A DNA stretch of 64,000 nt from NCBI GenBank assembly GCA_037957365.1, contig JARHVA010001924.1, positions 1,608,501-1,672,500 on the forward strand. Direction: 5' to 3'. Positions within the stretch are counted from its first letter, which is position 1. Every line of letters starts with the position of its first letter. The notes below the pieces were generated by a model. The model worked only from the letters and a program-made list of their open reading frames with translations. It had not been told where the DNA came from and did no database searches. Origin of the DNA: Torreya grandis (lineage: Eukaryota > Streptophyta > Pinopsida > Cupressales > Taxaceae). Positions 49,990 to 62,417 of this stretch are shown here, piece after piece. The position numbers and the translations under genes are program-made.

Positions 49990-51640
49990 TGTGGCCTTAG
50001 CCACCTGTCTATCTATATCCTCCTAGTGAAAGTTCTGGGAGGTGGGTCTACCTTTATATTTATGTTCGCTCCTAACTTCCACTTTCTTCTTACCCCTCTT
50101 TTTATGCACATTAGCCCATTTTTTCTCATCCTGGGAAGGGCTTCTCTTTCCCTTAAGGAAACCATGGAGCTTTGGACTTTTGAGAAATTGAGACATCTTG
50201 GTTCACAACCAAAAACCTGAGGAAAAGGAGGGGTAGGGACCTACAAAAGGACTAGATCATCTCTAAGCAAAGATGAAACATAAGGCAAGGGATAAAAGGA
50301 AATGGGTAAGGGAGGAACTAGAGGGGAGTGGTGGGGAGGAGGGGAAACCATCAAAGAAGTAAACATAACCTTGATCAAAAGGTATTACAAAGAGGGAGTA
50401 GGGTAGGGTGAAGAAGGGGAGAGCAGGAGAGGGGATGAAGACTGAGGAAAACAAGGAGGGATTTGGATATTGAGCATAGGGGAGCCTCATGATGTTACTT
50501 CCATTTGCTAGTAAGGGCTACAAACAAAGAAGAAGGAAAGATGGAAGGAGGGGAATAGATGGGAGGGGGAGGGAAAGCAAAAGGGGGAGAAAGGGAAGAG
50601 GAGGGAAGACTCAAAAGGGAGATGGGGGGAGGTAGGAGGAAGGATAGGAATGGAAGGGGGAGAAAGGAAGGAAGGATGGATCAGTGGAATGGAGGGAGGA
50701 GGGAATAGGGAGGAGACCCCAAGAAGGAGAAGCAAGGGGGGAAGAGGGAGGGAAAGGAGAAAGGTGAGGGTTGATGGGAGGGGAAGAAGGAAAATGAGGG
50801 GGTTTTCTTAACCTAGGTCAGGGAAGGATGTAGTAGAGGCTTCTTGAGATGGGGACAAGCTTTGGAAGAGTGATTGAGGATGTTGTAGGTTTGAAAAATA
50901 TTTGAGGACCTATCAAAAAGGATCTTCTAGGTCCAAGAGCCATACTTATATTTGAGAATGATGGAATGGATTAAAGGTTTGTTAGCAAAAATAAAGACAC
51001 AAACCCTAGCCACTAGTAGGCACCTTCTAAAATGAGTAATCAGGTCGATGGAGATAGGATGATTGAGGGCCCTCATTATGCTAAGAATAACTTCTAGAGC
51101 CCAAAATTCTTGTAGAAGTTCTAGAAGGTTGATCTAGACTAGAATATCTTTAGAGACAGGGTAGTTAAGGTTAAGGCCTACCTTCCATTTGTGAAGATAG
51201 ACTATGGATTTACCCATATACCATGAGCTACCTGTCAAGGTCTTTAGAGTGTCTTCAAGAAGGGATAAATTTATCAAGAAATTTTTTTGAGGCATAACTA
51301 TAATGTCCATCTAGCCTTTGGGTTTCCATTTGAGATTAGTCCACTTTTGGAAGGAGTCAATGTTAGGGAAAAAATAATTGAACTTGGCTAAAATGGAATT
51401 TGAAAGAGAGGTGTAAACATTATCAATAATACCATTTGGGACCTCTAAACTTACCTCATTAAAATACCCTATGGGCATAATAATAGATTTAGATGAAATA
51501 AAGTGGTGCTGATCTCCCGTGACCAGGTCTGCCTATGAGACTTTTTATTTTCCTATATTGGGATGGGGATCAAATTTTTGTGGGCTCCAACTGTGCTCCT
51601 TGTCTATTAAATTTTAATTCTTCAAAGATTTGACCAAGGT
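49990..51640 (-). pseudogene. LINE ORF1: DUF4283-like, then Pro/Ser-rich linker
   Basis: From about 51400 the minus strand reads FQKWTNLKWKPKG, MPQKNFLINLSLLEDTLKTL and SSWYMGKSIVYLHKWKVGLN, then IDLITHFRRCLLVARVCVFI near 51045-50990. These match the DUF4283 domain of plant LINE ORF1 proteins, which bind the element RNA. Upstream residues (near 51620-51560) also read as protein, so the start lies at or before 51640. After the domain, 50260-50800 is pyrimidine-rich on the coding strand and would encode a Pro/Ser/Phe-rich linker. The final part (SLREREALPRMRKNGLMCIK near 50165-50100) leads up to ORF2. A zinc knuckle could not be identified. Confidence 0.7.
50519..50800 (+). other. ~280-bp purine-rich, G-rich tract
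   Basis: The plus strand is almost wholly A and G with many GGGG and GGGGG runs. It corresponds to the Pro/Ser-rich linker of LINE ORF1 on the minus strand. Such tracts can form triplex or G-quadruplex structures; here that is inference. Confidence 0.7.
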
Positions 51641-51869
51641 GGGTGTCTTCCCTAGAGTCTCTATTTCTAGATCTATTACTAGCAGAATGAGAACATTTAT
51701 ATGTGGATCCCTCAACTCTTGCCCATCACTGCCATTCAAATTTTCCTTTGTTACATTGCTCCTACCCATCACAATAATGATATCTTTAATTTGTCACACT
51801 ATTTGCATATTTTTGACAATCACGATCCATTTTGATTTAATAATAATAAATTTAAACTAATTTACATGA

Positions 51870-53290
51870 CATGAATTTTCCACTAAAGTGTTCACTACTC
51901 TCAATACCAAAAACTTCTTATAATTAAAGTCTAGCCTCTTCACATCTAAAACACCCAAGTAATTTTCCATCAAAAAAATGATAAAAATAACATCTATTAT
52001 AATTCTATATTTTAGTGCATACCTTCATATTTTCATTTTATCATCTATTTAAAGGAGTGTGAGAATTATTTATTCAAATAAGTAATTAAACACATCCACA
52101 TACCATTTTAAATTCTCTGTACCACTTTCTAATACCAATATGTCTAAAGAGTCCAATTTTTATAGCTTATTGGTAGGTCAAGATAATCTATTGATGGTTA
52201 ATATGGCATGATGGTCAATAATATTGACAAGGAATAAACAAGCAACATTAGCCAAAACATATGCACATATTTTATTCTTTTTAATAATGTTATCAATCTC
52301 AAACTCATCAAAGTGGGAAATAAAATTGTGTATTAAATCTCTATATGGAATCAATTTATCTTCCTTGATTTGATAGGTGCTCATTACATGATTAACCATG
52401 AGTTTTAAATTAAATTATACTTTGATAGAAGGAAATTATAACATGCATGATGCATGAAATCCTAATATTAGTGCTTAATATTATATAATGTTATTATTAC
52501 ATGGAAAACACAATATATATGCTAATGACATAGTCTCTCCCTAAGCGATGATCAATAAAATTTTTACCCCTTACTTGAAACACATTTTGAACCATCAAAA
52601 TAAATTTTAAAAGTCTTATAATCATCACTTTGCATTATAAATTTCTAGGAGAAGTGTCACCTCTACGAATGAGGTCAAATAAAGGAGTCTTAACTAGTTG
52701 ATATTCAATAAATTTCCCTTAAAATGACTTATTTGATTCAAATTTTAGGTCAAATGCCATTGATAAAAATACTTTTTTTGATATTATTATTTATAGATAT
52801 GGGTTAAACATCATGTAATTAAATGGATTAAACTTAGAGATGAAATATTTTGTTGCTAAGCAAATAATGTCTAAGTTTATGCATTGTAAAAAAAATAAGC
52901 AAAATTTTTCTATCAAGTCGTAATCATATTTGTAATACACCAAGGTTATACCAATGTAGTTAATTTACCTTTATTTTTTTATCATCTTATTGTGTGATAA
53001 AATTTCCCAAATTCTATTATATCATAAAAATATATTTCAATGACAGTTAATTTGAGATAAGTAGTACAATAGTAAGAGGGTTAGCTATATATTCTTTGAT
53101 TTCATCAAACTATATTTGAAAATTTTCATCCCAATAAAACATGGTATAATTCATTAATAATATATAAAATGATTAGATCCTATAAATGAGTTAAGACAAA
53201 AATATTATAATGTATTAATTTTTTCCTTGTAAACTCCTTATTTACTTGAGGTTATTAGAATGCATATTCATAATTGCTTCTAATTTATTT
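51870..53290 (-). pseudogene. RNase H domains of second Tat copy
   Basis: Downstream of reverse transcriptase the minus strand shows IRSLQGK near 53230, FDEIKEYIANPLTIV near 53110-53060 and LFFTMHKLRHYLLSN near 52890-52850. Then YKTFKIYFDGSKCVSSKG near 52610-52560 opens the second RNase H. The piece at 52178-52399 is open: STYQIKEDKLIPYRDLIHNF...ALANVACL-like VLANVACLFLVN, the conserved end of that domain. Stops occur throughout. Confidence 0.7.
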
Positions 53291-54260
53291 TAATCCACTT
53301 TTATACCTTTCATAGAAATTATGCAACCTAAAAAATATTACTTGAGATGACACCTAAGAAACATTTCTTGGGGTTTCATCATACTTGATATTTTATGAAT
53401 CTTTCAAATATTTATTGCAATTCATGCACATGATTTTATCCTTTCTTATATTTTACCTAGATATTGTCTACATAGTATTCTAAGGAGTTTTGTATATAAT
53501 CATGGAATATATGCATCATACCATTTGATATTTGGATCCTAAATTTTTGAGTTTGAAAGGCATGAACACAGAAAAATAATCCCAAAGGTGTTGTAAATGT
53601 AGTTTTATGTTGGTCAGTAAGGTTAATAATTATTTTATTGTATAAAAAAAACCTTATCCATAAAGGAAAGAATTACATGCCCAATAGTATAATCAATAAT
53701 AATAATCATATTGGTAAATAGAAATTAATATTTGGTACAAGACTCATTTATATTATAAAATTCTATGCATATTGTAATGCCCCTAGTTTTTACCAATTAA
53801 CACCATGTTAGAAATCCACTCGAAGTACTAAATAGGTATACTAAAACCAATGTTAAGTAGTTTTATTTATTTATTCATTAACTAGAAAATCCCCTTTAGG
53901 ATGCATTTTCTAATATATTTTTTACAGGTTTGAAATTAGGATTTACAACAAAATTTTTCACCATGATAGATGTAGATACACTAGACATAATATAGAAATG
54001 CCTTGAAAATATTTTTTAATATGATATTAATAATTAGGTATAAGGTTTTTGTTCCTTAGAAGTTAAAGAGGTGTCAAATTCAAGGTTTTAGGTGCATCAC
54101 CGGTGCTGATATATATATTGATTGTATACTCATTCAATAAGGTTGATCTTGACCTCCACATAGGGTGTAGAAAATAATATGGTATCCAAATTATCTAGGG
54201 TAATCTCCTCATCACTATATGATGGATAACCTTACCCAAAGTAATCATGTTAACTCAATT
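53281..54260 (-). pseudogene. Gypsy reverse transcriptase of second Tat copy
   Basis: Readable landmarks in order: NFVVNPNFKPVKN near 53950, EWISNMVLIGKN near 53810, TIGHVILSFMDKVFF near 53680-53640, DQHKTTFTTPLG near 53610, MMHIFHDYIQNSLEYYVDNI at about 53520-53461 (YVDN for the catalytic YVDD), and DHVHELQ...NPKKCFLGVISS near 53440-53345. The catalytic second aspartate is replaced by Asn. Frames shift several times; the product would be dead. Confidence 0.75.
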
Positions 54261-54626
54261 GTAAAAGGTTATTTGTTTTTATGATCATATGAAAGTAAGG
54301 CCATAGTAGTTTCAAATATTTTATTATAGATTCATCATTGGAAAAGGTGCCAAGATATAGTGTGATAAATTAATTTTGGATATCTAAATTTCAATTATTC
54401 TTATTTATAACTTCCATGTGATATTACAAACACTTGATCAAAACTATTCATTATATTTTCAATTTATTGAGAATGATTCTTTGTGGATTTATTGAATTGA
54501 TCATGAAGAAGCTTTGGTGATTCCTTGATAACATTTTCATGATTTTTAGCTCCTAAATATCCATTATCCAAATCAAAGTGTATAGTTTGACTAACATCCT
54601 CTTTATGATATTTTTATTTTATCATT

Positions 54627-54725
54627 GTTGTATCCAATTCCTTTATTATCTTTATGGGTGATTGGAAGAATAGGATCTAATATACCTCATTTAATTTTAC
54701 CTAAGCCTTGATCATTATAACTCAT
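54627..54725 (-). pseudogene. G-patch-like segment of second Tat copy
   Basis: SYNDQGLGKIK then, after a stop, DPILPITHKDNKGIGYN. It corresponds in sequence and position to 14601-14697 of the plus-strand copy. Confidence 0.6.
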
Positions 54726-54730
54726 ATTTT

Positions 54731-57435
54731 GTGTGCAAGTGAGGCCAAATTAATATTTAATTAAAAATAATTTGAACAAGACTAATGGGTTTACTTTACT
54801 TATTTTTGTTACAACAAGCATGTACTATAAGCCCTTTACCCTTAACATCAATTGTTTGTTCTTCAATAATTGTTAATGTTTGAGTTGGTTTTCCATACTC
54901 TTGAGTAATTATTCAAAAAGCTCAAATATAATTTTTTTACTATCACCTCTATATTCTTAAAGGCATATTGGTGTAAAACCTAGATTTAAGGAAAACTTAT
55001 CATCTATATTATAAATTTAATAATCATTTTCATAACTATCTTACTTAGCATTAATACATTCAAAATTTTTTATGGTTGAATAATATTTATCTTTCCTTTA
55101 ATTTTATCTAAATTTTTATTATGGAATGAGGAGGGTGTGAAGATATATTTCAGATGAAGTATAAGAGCCCATTTATTTTCATATGAAGGAGAGATCCATT
55201 TTACATTATAATAGAAGTGGAATACATTTTTTATTTTCATTTCTTTATTTCTAATTGCATCATAGATAGGATATATCCATAACTCTCTTATGTAAGTATA
55301 TATGTAAAAAACACCTTAGAGAAAGTTTGGATAGTCCAAGATTTGATAATTTTTCAAGAATTGCATGCTCATCTAGTCAAGGTGATACCATATATAAGGT
55401 ATGATTGAGTTTTTCCATTATGATATATATTGGTGGTTTTACCAGGTGCCCATCACCTTAGATAATAGATATTACTGAAAATAAAATAATTATTTAGTTA
55501 TAAATAACTCCAATGTCATACAAAACTACACCATTATGCAAGTTCTTATTTCATCCTAAGGATAACTTCAATGTGAATAAATTATCTATTTTTTTCTTGA
55601 TTTTTCAATAATAATTATGAGTGTTCAATAGATTCTTATGAATGCTAGATGTATTCTCCATAATTCACTACATGATGTAAGTGAACTATAATTATTATGT
55701 ATATTCAAATATTGAAATTCAAATTAGGACATAATTGGAGTGCTAATTTAAATTGTAATGATAGAAAATATTAAATATGGTAACAAAAATATGGTTTAAC
55801 CCTAACTAAAATGGGCCATTCAAATACCAAGTAATGTGAATTATAGTCTTGATAAAACTAAGAATGTACCCTATGCTCTTGCCACAAAGTTTGAGACATT
55901 TAAAACTAGAGGAACACAAAAATATTGGGAGATAGAAGAAGGGATAGATATGATGACAAACCATAAATATATCGATAATTTATAATTTGAACCAATAATT
56001 GATAAGTACATAAAAACCCTAAAATTGTGTAATTTAATAAATAATACATGTGTAGGAGTTTTACACTTCCCCAAGAGTTTTGATATTTTATTGGACATTC
56101 ATTCACATTATGGGATTTTTTTTGAATATTATCTAGTTCATCATGCAATTGATTAGCTTTGTGTCCTCTCTTTATTTCTAAACACTTTTATAAGATTATC
56201 TATTTCATGATATATCATGTTTAATTTTTTTGTCCACTCCATATTTATGAACAATCTAAGGTGTTAGAGTAATTAGAAATATGGGGTAAACAATACATGG
56301 ACAGGATAAAAAAATATGTTTGTTTAGATATATGGGGAGGAAAACACAAAAATGATTGTTTATGTAATAACCCATTCAAGGGATATCCATCCCTTATAAA
56401 TTGAGAAATTAGGAAATTCAATTGCGTGGTTATGAAGAAATTGAATTATAGTTTCCATCTTGTCACTAATGGATTAATGCTCCTCCATTAATAAAGAAAG
56501 ATTATTTTAATAATAATTTTACACCTTAAATATATATTTATGTATCATAAATTTGTAATATTCATTTGAAATTTAATAGGTCCTAGGATAATTAGAGAGC
56601 CTATTAACCCTATCCCATAGGTCTTCTAGAAAACCTACTCGCTAGCCTAGTCAGTAGGCATTGACCTACTTAGTGGAGCACTTTTCCAGAAAGGTAATTT
56701 AAAATTATTTGTTGTAAGAGCCATATGGACATGTAAGAGAATTTTTTTTGTGTAAGACTTTTATCCACAAAAATTTCATATTAGGCAAAAGAAGCATGGG
56801 TCCTTCCATGACATGAAAAAACCATGTAAGGGAGGGTACTCCGTTCAATTAATAAACTTGGGAAGATGAATTTGGCTTCCTCATTTTAATTTTCAAACTC
56901 TTAGATTTTATTGGGATTCATTTTTAACCATCAAGGAAGGTTAATCACTTGGATGAGAAATTGGTGGAAGGAGGATCTTAGGAGGAGCTTGTTGAGTCTT
57001 GAAGCTTGGAGAAGTGTAATAAACAAAAAGAGTTAAGGTTGATTATTATTCCTCATCTCTTTTGTGTTTGAAAATGCTTGTTAAATTAATAAATTTTACC
57101 CATTTATCTTTCTCTCCTTTACTCTCTTTCAACACCTTATTTTAATCTTAAAGAAAAGTGAATATGAAAATGAGATGGTTATGGAAGTACATGATATCTA
57201 CCTTCTTTGATCCTTTCCTTTATAAAATAGAGTTTATTTTTTAGAGTTGTAGAATCTCTTATTGAGAACATTATATTTATCTCTCTCTCTCTCTCCCTTA
57301 TTTTCTTTGTATTTTTAGATGAAATCAATATTGTAAATGGAAATGAGTTAGTTGAGTTGTGTGCTGTTTTTTGAAGAAAAATGTCATTTTAATTAACTAT
57401 TGAAATAACTTTGTAAGTTAAATTATTGCAAAAAA

Positions 57436-57438
<3 letters not shown>
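54731..57438. other. No gene recognised
   Basis: AT-rich sequence. It should include protease and gag of the minus-strand Gypsy copy if that were complete, but I could not read them. A short CT run lies at 57281-57297. Minus frames at 55871-56148 show no family resemblance. Confidence 0.3.

Positions 57439-57486
<48 letters not shown>
57439..57486. repeat. (TA)n microsatellite
   Basis: About 24 uninterrupted TA steps, 60 bases before the large AC repeat. Confidence 0.95.
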
Positions 57487-57489
<3 letters not shown>

Positions 57490-57544
57490 ACGAATGTTAA
57501 AATTTAAGAGTGAAAGTTGTTTATTATAAATTTTCTATTTGTTG

Positions 57545-57870
<326 letters not shown>

Positions 57871-58040
57871 TTGGAATGTGCATATATATGTTAAAATAAG
57901 TAAAAACTTGTTTTGAAATAAATACACTTAAAGGTATATATACATTTAATAAAATTAAAATTTCTATTACACACACACCCCATCATCATGATATTTAAAT
58001 AAATAAAAATAATATATATATATATAATTCTAATAAATAA

Positions 58041-58042
<2 letters not shown>

Positions 58043-58131
<89 letters not shown>
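58043..58131. repeat. (AAT)n microsatellite, ~90 bp
   Basis: About 29 perfect AAT steps directly before a GC-rich patch. Confidence 0.97.
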
Positions 58132-58132
<1 letters not shown>

Positions 58133-58325
58133 GGGGGGTGGGTCTGCCACCACCGCCCACCCACCTAATATAGGGGAGGGGACGACAACATAGCCGACTG
58201 CCCCAAACCCCTATTAAAAGGGGTGGGTGATAGATGTGTAGTTGACCCCAACCCCATACATAGGGGGTGACCCCTGGGCAGTCGATCACTCAACCCATGG
58301 AGGGGGTGGCGGCTGCACAACCACC
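58132..58325. other. GC-rich patch in AT-rich surroundings
   Basis: About 190 bases rich in G and C, with phrases such as GGGGTGGGTCTGCCACCACC, GCCGACTGCCCCAAACCCC and GGAGGGGGTGGCGGCTGC. Related phrases (a G- or C-rich run next to 'cacaaccgactatc'-like words) occur at about 13890-14100. No frame was recognised. Confidence 0.5.
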
Positions 58326-61211
58326 ATTGAAATTTCTTTTAAAAAAAATAAAAAAGTAAATAAAAATAAAATGATACATATTTATATATATTTTAGAAAA
58401 ATATAGTAAATAAAAAAAAATATATATATATATATATATACACACATTTTTATTCAAATTCTAACGATTATACATATACATATACATATCGAAAGTAAAT
58501 ATATATACACATATTTGGAATGAGCTTGAAATTCTGAGTTTTCCCCTTGAAGTTCCATTTTCAATCTACAAGATAAAAAAATGGAAGTGAGAAATGAAAG
58601 TAAAATGAAAGGAGAAGACTTTTATCCTTCCAAAGAGAAGTTTAAGGCAATGTTTCAAAACTTAGATCTTAAGGCTCCAATTCATTTGATCCTATGGTTC
58701 TTATTTATTCCTCCTTTTGTAAATGGATGAAGACTTGTTGACTTTTAAATTTTATAGTTTGTACTTCAATTATGAAAGAGGGAATAATTTCTGATTTTGT
58801 GTATTAAATTTAGATTAAAAATTTCATAGTACTAATTGTTTAGTTTCCTCTTAAGCCTTCATTTATAAATTAATTACTTGTATTTTTTTTTGGAATGAGA
58901 TTAAATGAAGAATTAACTAGTTAATATTTTAACTTAATTTTCTCTCTCTCCTAAGATTTAATTAAGGTAAAATTAATTGAGTTAATAGTAAATGAAAATT
59001 ATAGAGTGTATAATAAAGTAATATTATTTTATTTAAACCAAAGCAAATTAAATTTATAAGTTATTAATATTAGAGAAATAAATATAGGTAGAAAACACTA
59101 GTTATTAATAATAAATTAAAAAATATAGTGTTTTAATAGTTTATTAAATAACTATTTGGAGGCCTTCTCTCATTGTTCGAACTCATTTAAGAGTCATTTG
59201 ATTTCTTAATTATTTAAATACCTAACTAAAAAATTGTTAATCTAAGACTGGTAATAAAATTTATTGAGTTTTGAGATAAACAAATATATTCATATAATTT
59301 TAGTTATATCGGGTACTATCATTCATGGTTTATTTTTCTAAACAATTTTTTCATAACACAAATTTTATAAACACTTTATCTTCCTTCTAAAGTATTTGGT
59401 TTTGGCAATAAATAAATACTTAAACTTAAAATTTATAATACCTGAGACTTAGAATTAAGTCTTTAAGTTGTGGAATTTCCCAACAACTATTAATTAATTT
59501 CTTTGGCTCTTCAACAATAGTTATCTAAGACCTTTCTCAGAGATTTTTTACGGTGGTATAAATTACTCCTATTTCTAGCCTAGAAGTCAATTTGAATTGA
59601 CATAGTTAAATACCTATGAATGATATATTTTTTAAATCTGAAAGTTCTAAGTTAATTATTATAGTTTTAAATTATCATCAATAGATTAAAATAAATTTTA
59701 TTACTAAATTTACTATTTTCCTATGATATTTTTGTAACCTGTTTATTTAAAATTTTGAGGGGCATGTTTTTTAGGTAAATAAAGTCATATTGGAATAATT
59801 TATTAAATCATGATTCTTTCTCCTCATTATAGAATATCTCATTACCTTAGTTCAAATTTTAGACCTCAACTTTAAGTGTTTGTGTCTGACCTTAGTTGCT
59901 AGTGGGTGGACCTAACATAGGGCCCACTTGAAGTCCTTTTGGTTGTAAGCTTGGAATGAGTCCTAGTTTCTACATTCAATTTTAGTTTTGTGTACATGCA
60001 TACTTACCATATGAAGGGAGGTAATTGTAACTCCTAGTAGTGCCTAGTTATGTTGGGTCAATTAGTGGCCACAACATTACTCGAAAGGGGTAACGATGTT
60101 TTTCTTGGTCAAGTAGGTGATTAGTAAAGGCTGATTATCTTCACATATAAAATAACACTCATTTAGGAATGAGTGAACTAAAACCAACCCTAATTTTTCA
60201 TGTGATGTGATCAATGTAGATATGTAGGTAGCTTGGGGATTAGGTGCAGGTTTAGCATACTAACCCTTAGAATACCTCTTTTATGTGGGTGTTATCAACT
60301 AACTTGAGATTGTTCTTATAGAACATGCTTAGGAAACTAACCCTTAAGATGCATGTTTAGTGTGGGCAACTAAAAAATAACTTTAGTGTGTTATTAGAAT
60401 ACATGCTCAAAGTATCTAATTCTTATTTTGCTTGCTTAATCATGAATGGTATAATATTCTTCCTTGCAATTGTGTTTATTGTCAATTTTAAGAGCATAAT
60501 TTTCTCAGTTGACCATCTATTATGAATAATGACCCCTATTGGTTATTGAGATTTGAGTTTGTTCTCTCTCATATTAATCTTGGACACCTTTTAAGATTTA
60601 TTTAATAGATGGATTTTTTATAAACAATATAATTTAGAGATTGTAGAATCTTTTATAATGTTAGAATAAGAGAATATAAGTTCCTAGTCATCCATGATTC
60701 TTGTTATGACACTACGTGAAAGTGTTTGAGTAAGGATTCACATTTTGTGATGTTGTAAATAGTGATTGATGACCTTAATATGTGTCATTCATTAGGTATA
60801 TGACTAGAAATTTAGAAACTCACCTGAGTTGTGTACTAGTTCCCTTATTAGCTTAGATCAACAAATCTTTTTTGGTGATGATGTCTCATGGAGGAGGCCA
60901 TCACAAGTGTAAGGAAAACTACATCAGAATTTGATTTCATGGAGTGGATATGTAGGCTACCCAAGTTGTGGTGGGGGTATTGGGTCTAGGTTCTTAGGCT
61001 AGGTTAGGGGTGTTTGTCATCTTTCTTTATGTTGGGATTCATACGTCCTTGGTTGGATAAATATGTTTAATTTTAATTTAAGTTTGATTTTATCCTTATG
61101 TTGTTGTTTTTAACCATTTAAATCTAAATTGGATGGTTTATTTGTCTTGAGTACCTTAAGAGTAGATTTATATAGTGTTAAATGACTCTCCCTTGGTGAG
61201 TCTTAAAGTGA
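58326..61211. other. No gene recognised
   Basis: AT-rich sequence. It contains a short TA/CA run at 58420-58446 and 'tacata' steps at 58471-58489. The 59880-60470 part is more complex and repeats 'actaacccttar' twice (about 60259 and 60336), but I see no domain. Confidence 0.3.
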
Positions 61212-61470
61212 TAACTTTATGTTAAATACATGTTATTAAAGCTCATTTCATTTCCCTTGGGTGTTGATTAGGCTAGGTGTGAATAAATTTATGATCCTTC
61301 AAATCAATAAATTATAATTTAACCTTCCTTAATAATGTGATTTGTCTCACTCCCTTAATCATAAGATTACTTATTGATCTGATTTTAACCTCTTATGCTT
61401 GTAATCTAATCTTATATAGGCCTCATGGTGGTAAGAAAAGGTATTAAGTAGAGTTTGTAATAATTGTGTG

Positions 61471-61600
61471 TGTTACACTCCAACTGTACCTTTTCAAAAT
61501 AAAAATATTTAAACATTAAGTAACCACAATGAATAAATAAACAACATTAAAATAAGAAAAAAATTACATGGGTTTTAAGACAAAAAGTTTGGGCATTACA
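61471..61600 (+). repeat. LTR-like segment in left arm
   Basis: Runs from TGTTACACTCC to GGGCATTACA; the ends form an imperfect inverted repeat typical of some Gypsy LTRs. It is followed after three bases by a primer-binding site. If complete, a 130-base LTR is very short and would suit a miniature (TRIM-like) element; it could also be the end of a longer LTR. Confidence 0.55.
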
Positions 61601-61603
61601 ATT

Positions 61604-61615
61604 TGGTATCAAAGC
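61604..61615 (+). other. Primer-binding site in left arm
   Basis: TGGTATCAAAGC matches the initiator-methionine tRNA site at 11 of 12 positions. Confidence 0.7.
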
Positions 61616-61723
61616 TTGGTTTAAACACTGGGAACTCTGGGATGCATAAGTGTAGTTTTTAGCTCATCTATTTTTTTATTTTGTGTATTGAAAAATATAA
61701 CACATGAGAAATATGGGTAGTTC

Positions 61724-61769
61724 ATGTAACAAACCCCATACATAATGGATCCTCCTCTATATATAACAT
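61724..61769 (+). repeat. Spacer segment repeated at 62371-62417
   Basis: ATGTAACAAACCCCATACAT and the following bases to 'ataacat' recur just after the right arm with a one- to two-base difference. This direct repeat around an inverted repeat points to template switching. Confidence 0.85.
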
Positions 61770-61933
61770 CCACTCTCTATGTCATCAACCATCTCTAAGT
61801 TTATTTTTGTTACATTAAGAACCATGAACTACCCATATTTCTCATGTGTTATATTTTTCAATAGACAAAATAAAAAAATAGATGAGCTAAAAACTAAACT
61901 TATGCATCCCAGAGTTCCCAGTGTTTAAACCAA

Positions 61934-61945
61934 GCTTTGATACCA
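61934..61945 (-). other. Primer-binding site in right arm
   Basis: Mirror copy of the site at 61604-61615, reading on the minus strand. Confidence 0.7.
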
Positions 61946-61948
61946 AAT

Positions 61949-62078
61949 TGTAATGCCCAAACTTTTTGTCTTAAAACCCATGTAATTTTTTTCTTATTTT
62001 AATGTTGTTTATTTATTCATTATGGTTACTTAATGTTTAAATATTTTTATTTTGAAAAGGTACAGTTGGAGTGTAACA
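61949..62078 (-). repeat. LTR-like segment in right arm
   Basis: Mirror copy of 61471-61600 on the minus strand, differing at one position. Confidence 0.55.
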
Positions 62079-62370
62079 CACACAATTATTAAAAAATCTA
62101 CTTAATACCTTTTCTTACCACCATGAGGCCTATATAAGATTAGATTACAAGCATAAGAGGTTAAAATCAGATCAATAAGTAATCTTATGATTAAGGGAGT
62201 GAGACAAATCACATTATTAAGGAAGGTTAAATTATAATTTATTGATTTGAAGGATCATAAATTTATTCACACCTAGCCTAATCAGCACCCAAGGGAAATG
62301 AAATGAGCTTTAATAACATGTATTTAACATAAAGTTAACATCCACTCTCTTAATTACTTGATGGTTCTTA

Positions 62371-62417
62371 ATGTAACAAACCCCATACATAATGGATCCT
62401 CTCTCTATATATAACAT
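62371..62417 (+). repeat. Second copy of the spacer segment
   Basis: Matches 61724-61769. The preceding bases 'ggttcttaatgtaac' (62364-62378) are the reverse complement of spacer bases near 61809-61823, so forward and reverse pieces of the spacer are joined here. Confidence 0.8.

Larger units (their letters stand above)
45761..51640 (-). mobile_element. L1-type LINE with ORF1 and ORF2, decayed
   Basis: The minus strand carries, in order, an ORF1 with a DUF4283-like domain, then an ORF2 with endonuclease, reverse transcriptase, a zinc-binding domain and an RNase H. This is the plan of plant L1-type LINEs that carry RNase H. Nearly full coding length (about 5.9 kb) is kept but stops and frameshifts break both frames. 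The 5' end abuts the minus-strand Gypsy copy at about 51870. Poly(A) tail and target duplication were not found. Confidence 0.85.
51870..54730 (-). mobile_element. Second Tat-type Gypsy pol, decayed and truncated
   Basis: The minus strand reads G-patch-like segment, reverse transcriptase, RNase H and second RNase H, in the order seen at 14445-18240. The element stops inside or just after the second RNase H at about 51870, next to the LINE 5' end; no integrase is present. Gag, protease and LTRs were not found to the right of 54730. The LINE may have inserted there or a deletion may have removed the rest. Confidence 0.75.
61212..62337. repeat. Inverted repeat: two 515-bp arms, 96-bp spacer
   Basis: 61212-61726 and 61823-62337 are reverse complements with about 6 mismatches in 515 (98.8%) and no gap, by direct comparison. 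The spacer is 61727-61822. Each arm contains ~260 bases of flank, a 130-base LTR-like segment, a primer-binding site and ~110 further bases. A transcript would fold into a near-perfect ~515-bp hairpin. The identity means a recent event, much younger than most elements in the window. Confidence 0.95.

Noticed and set aside
57891..58289. 132-codon minus frame with a long Leu run
   Set aside because: The Leu run is the AAT microsatellite read on the other strand, and the rest has no family resemblance.
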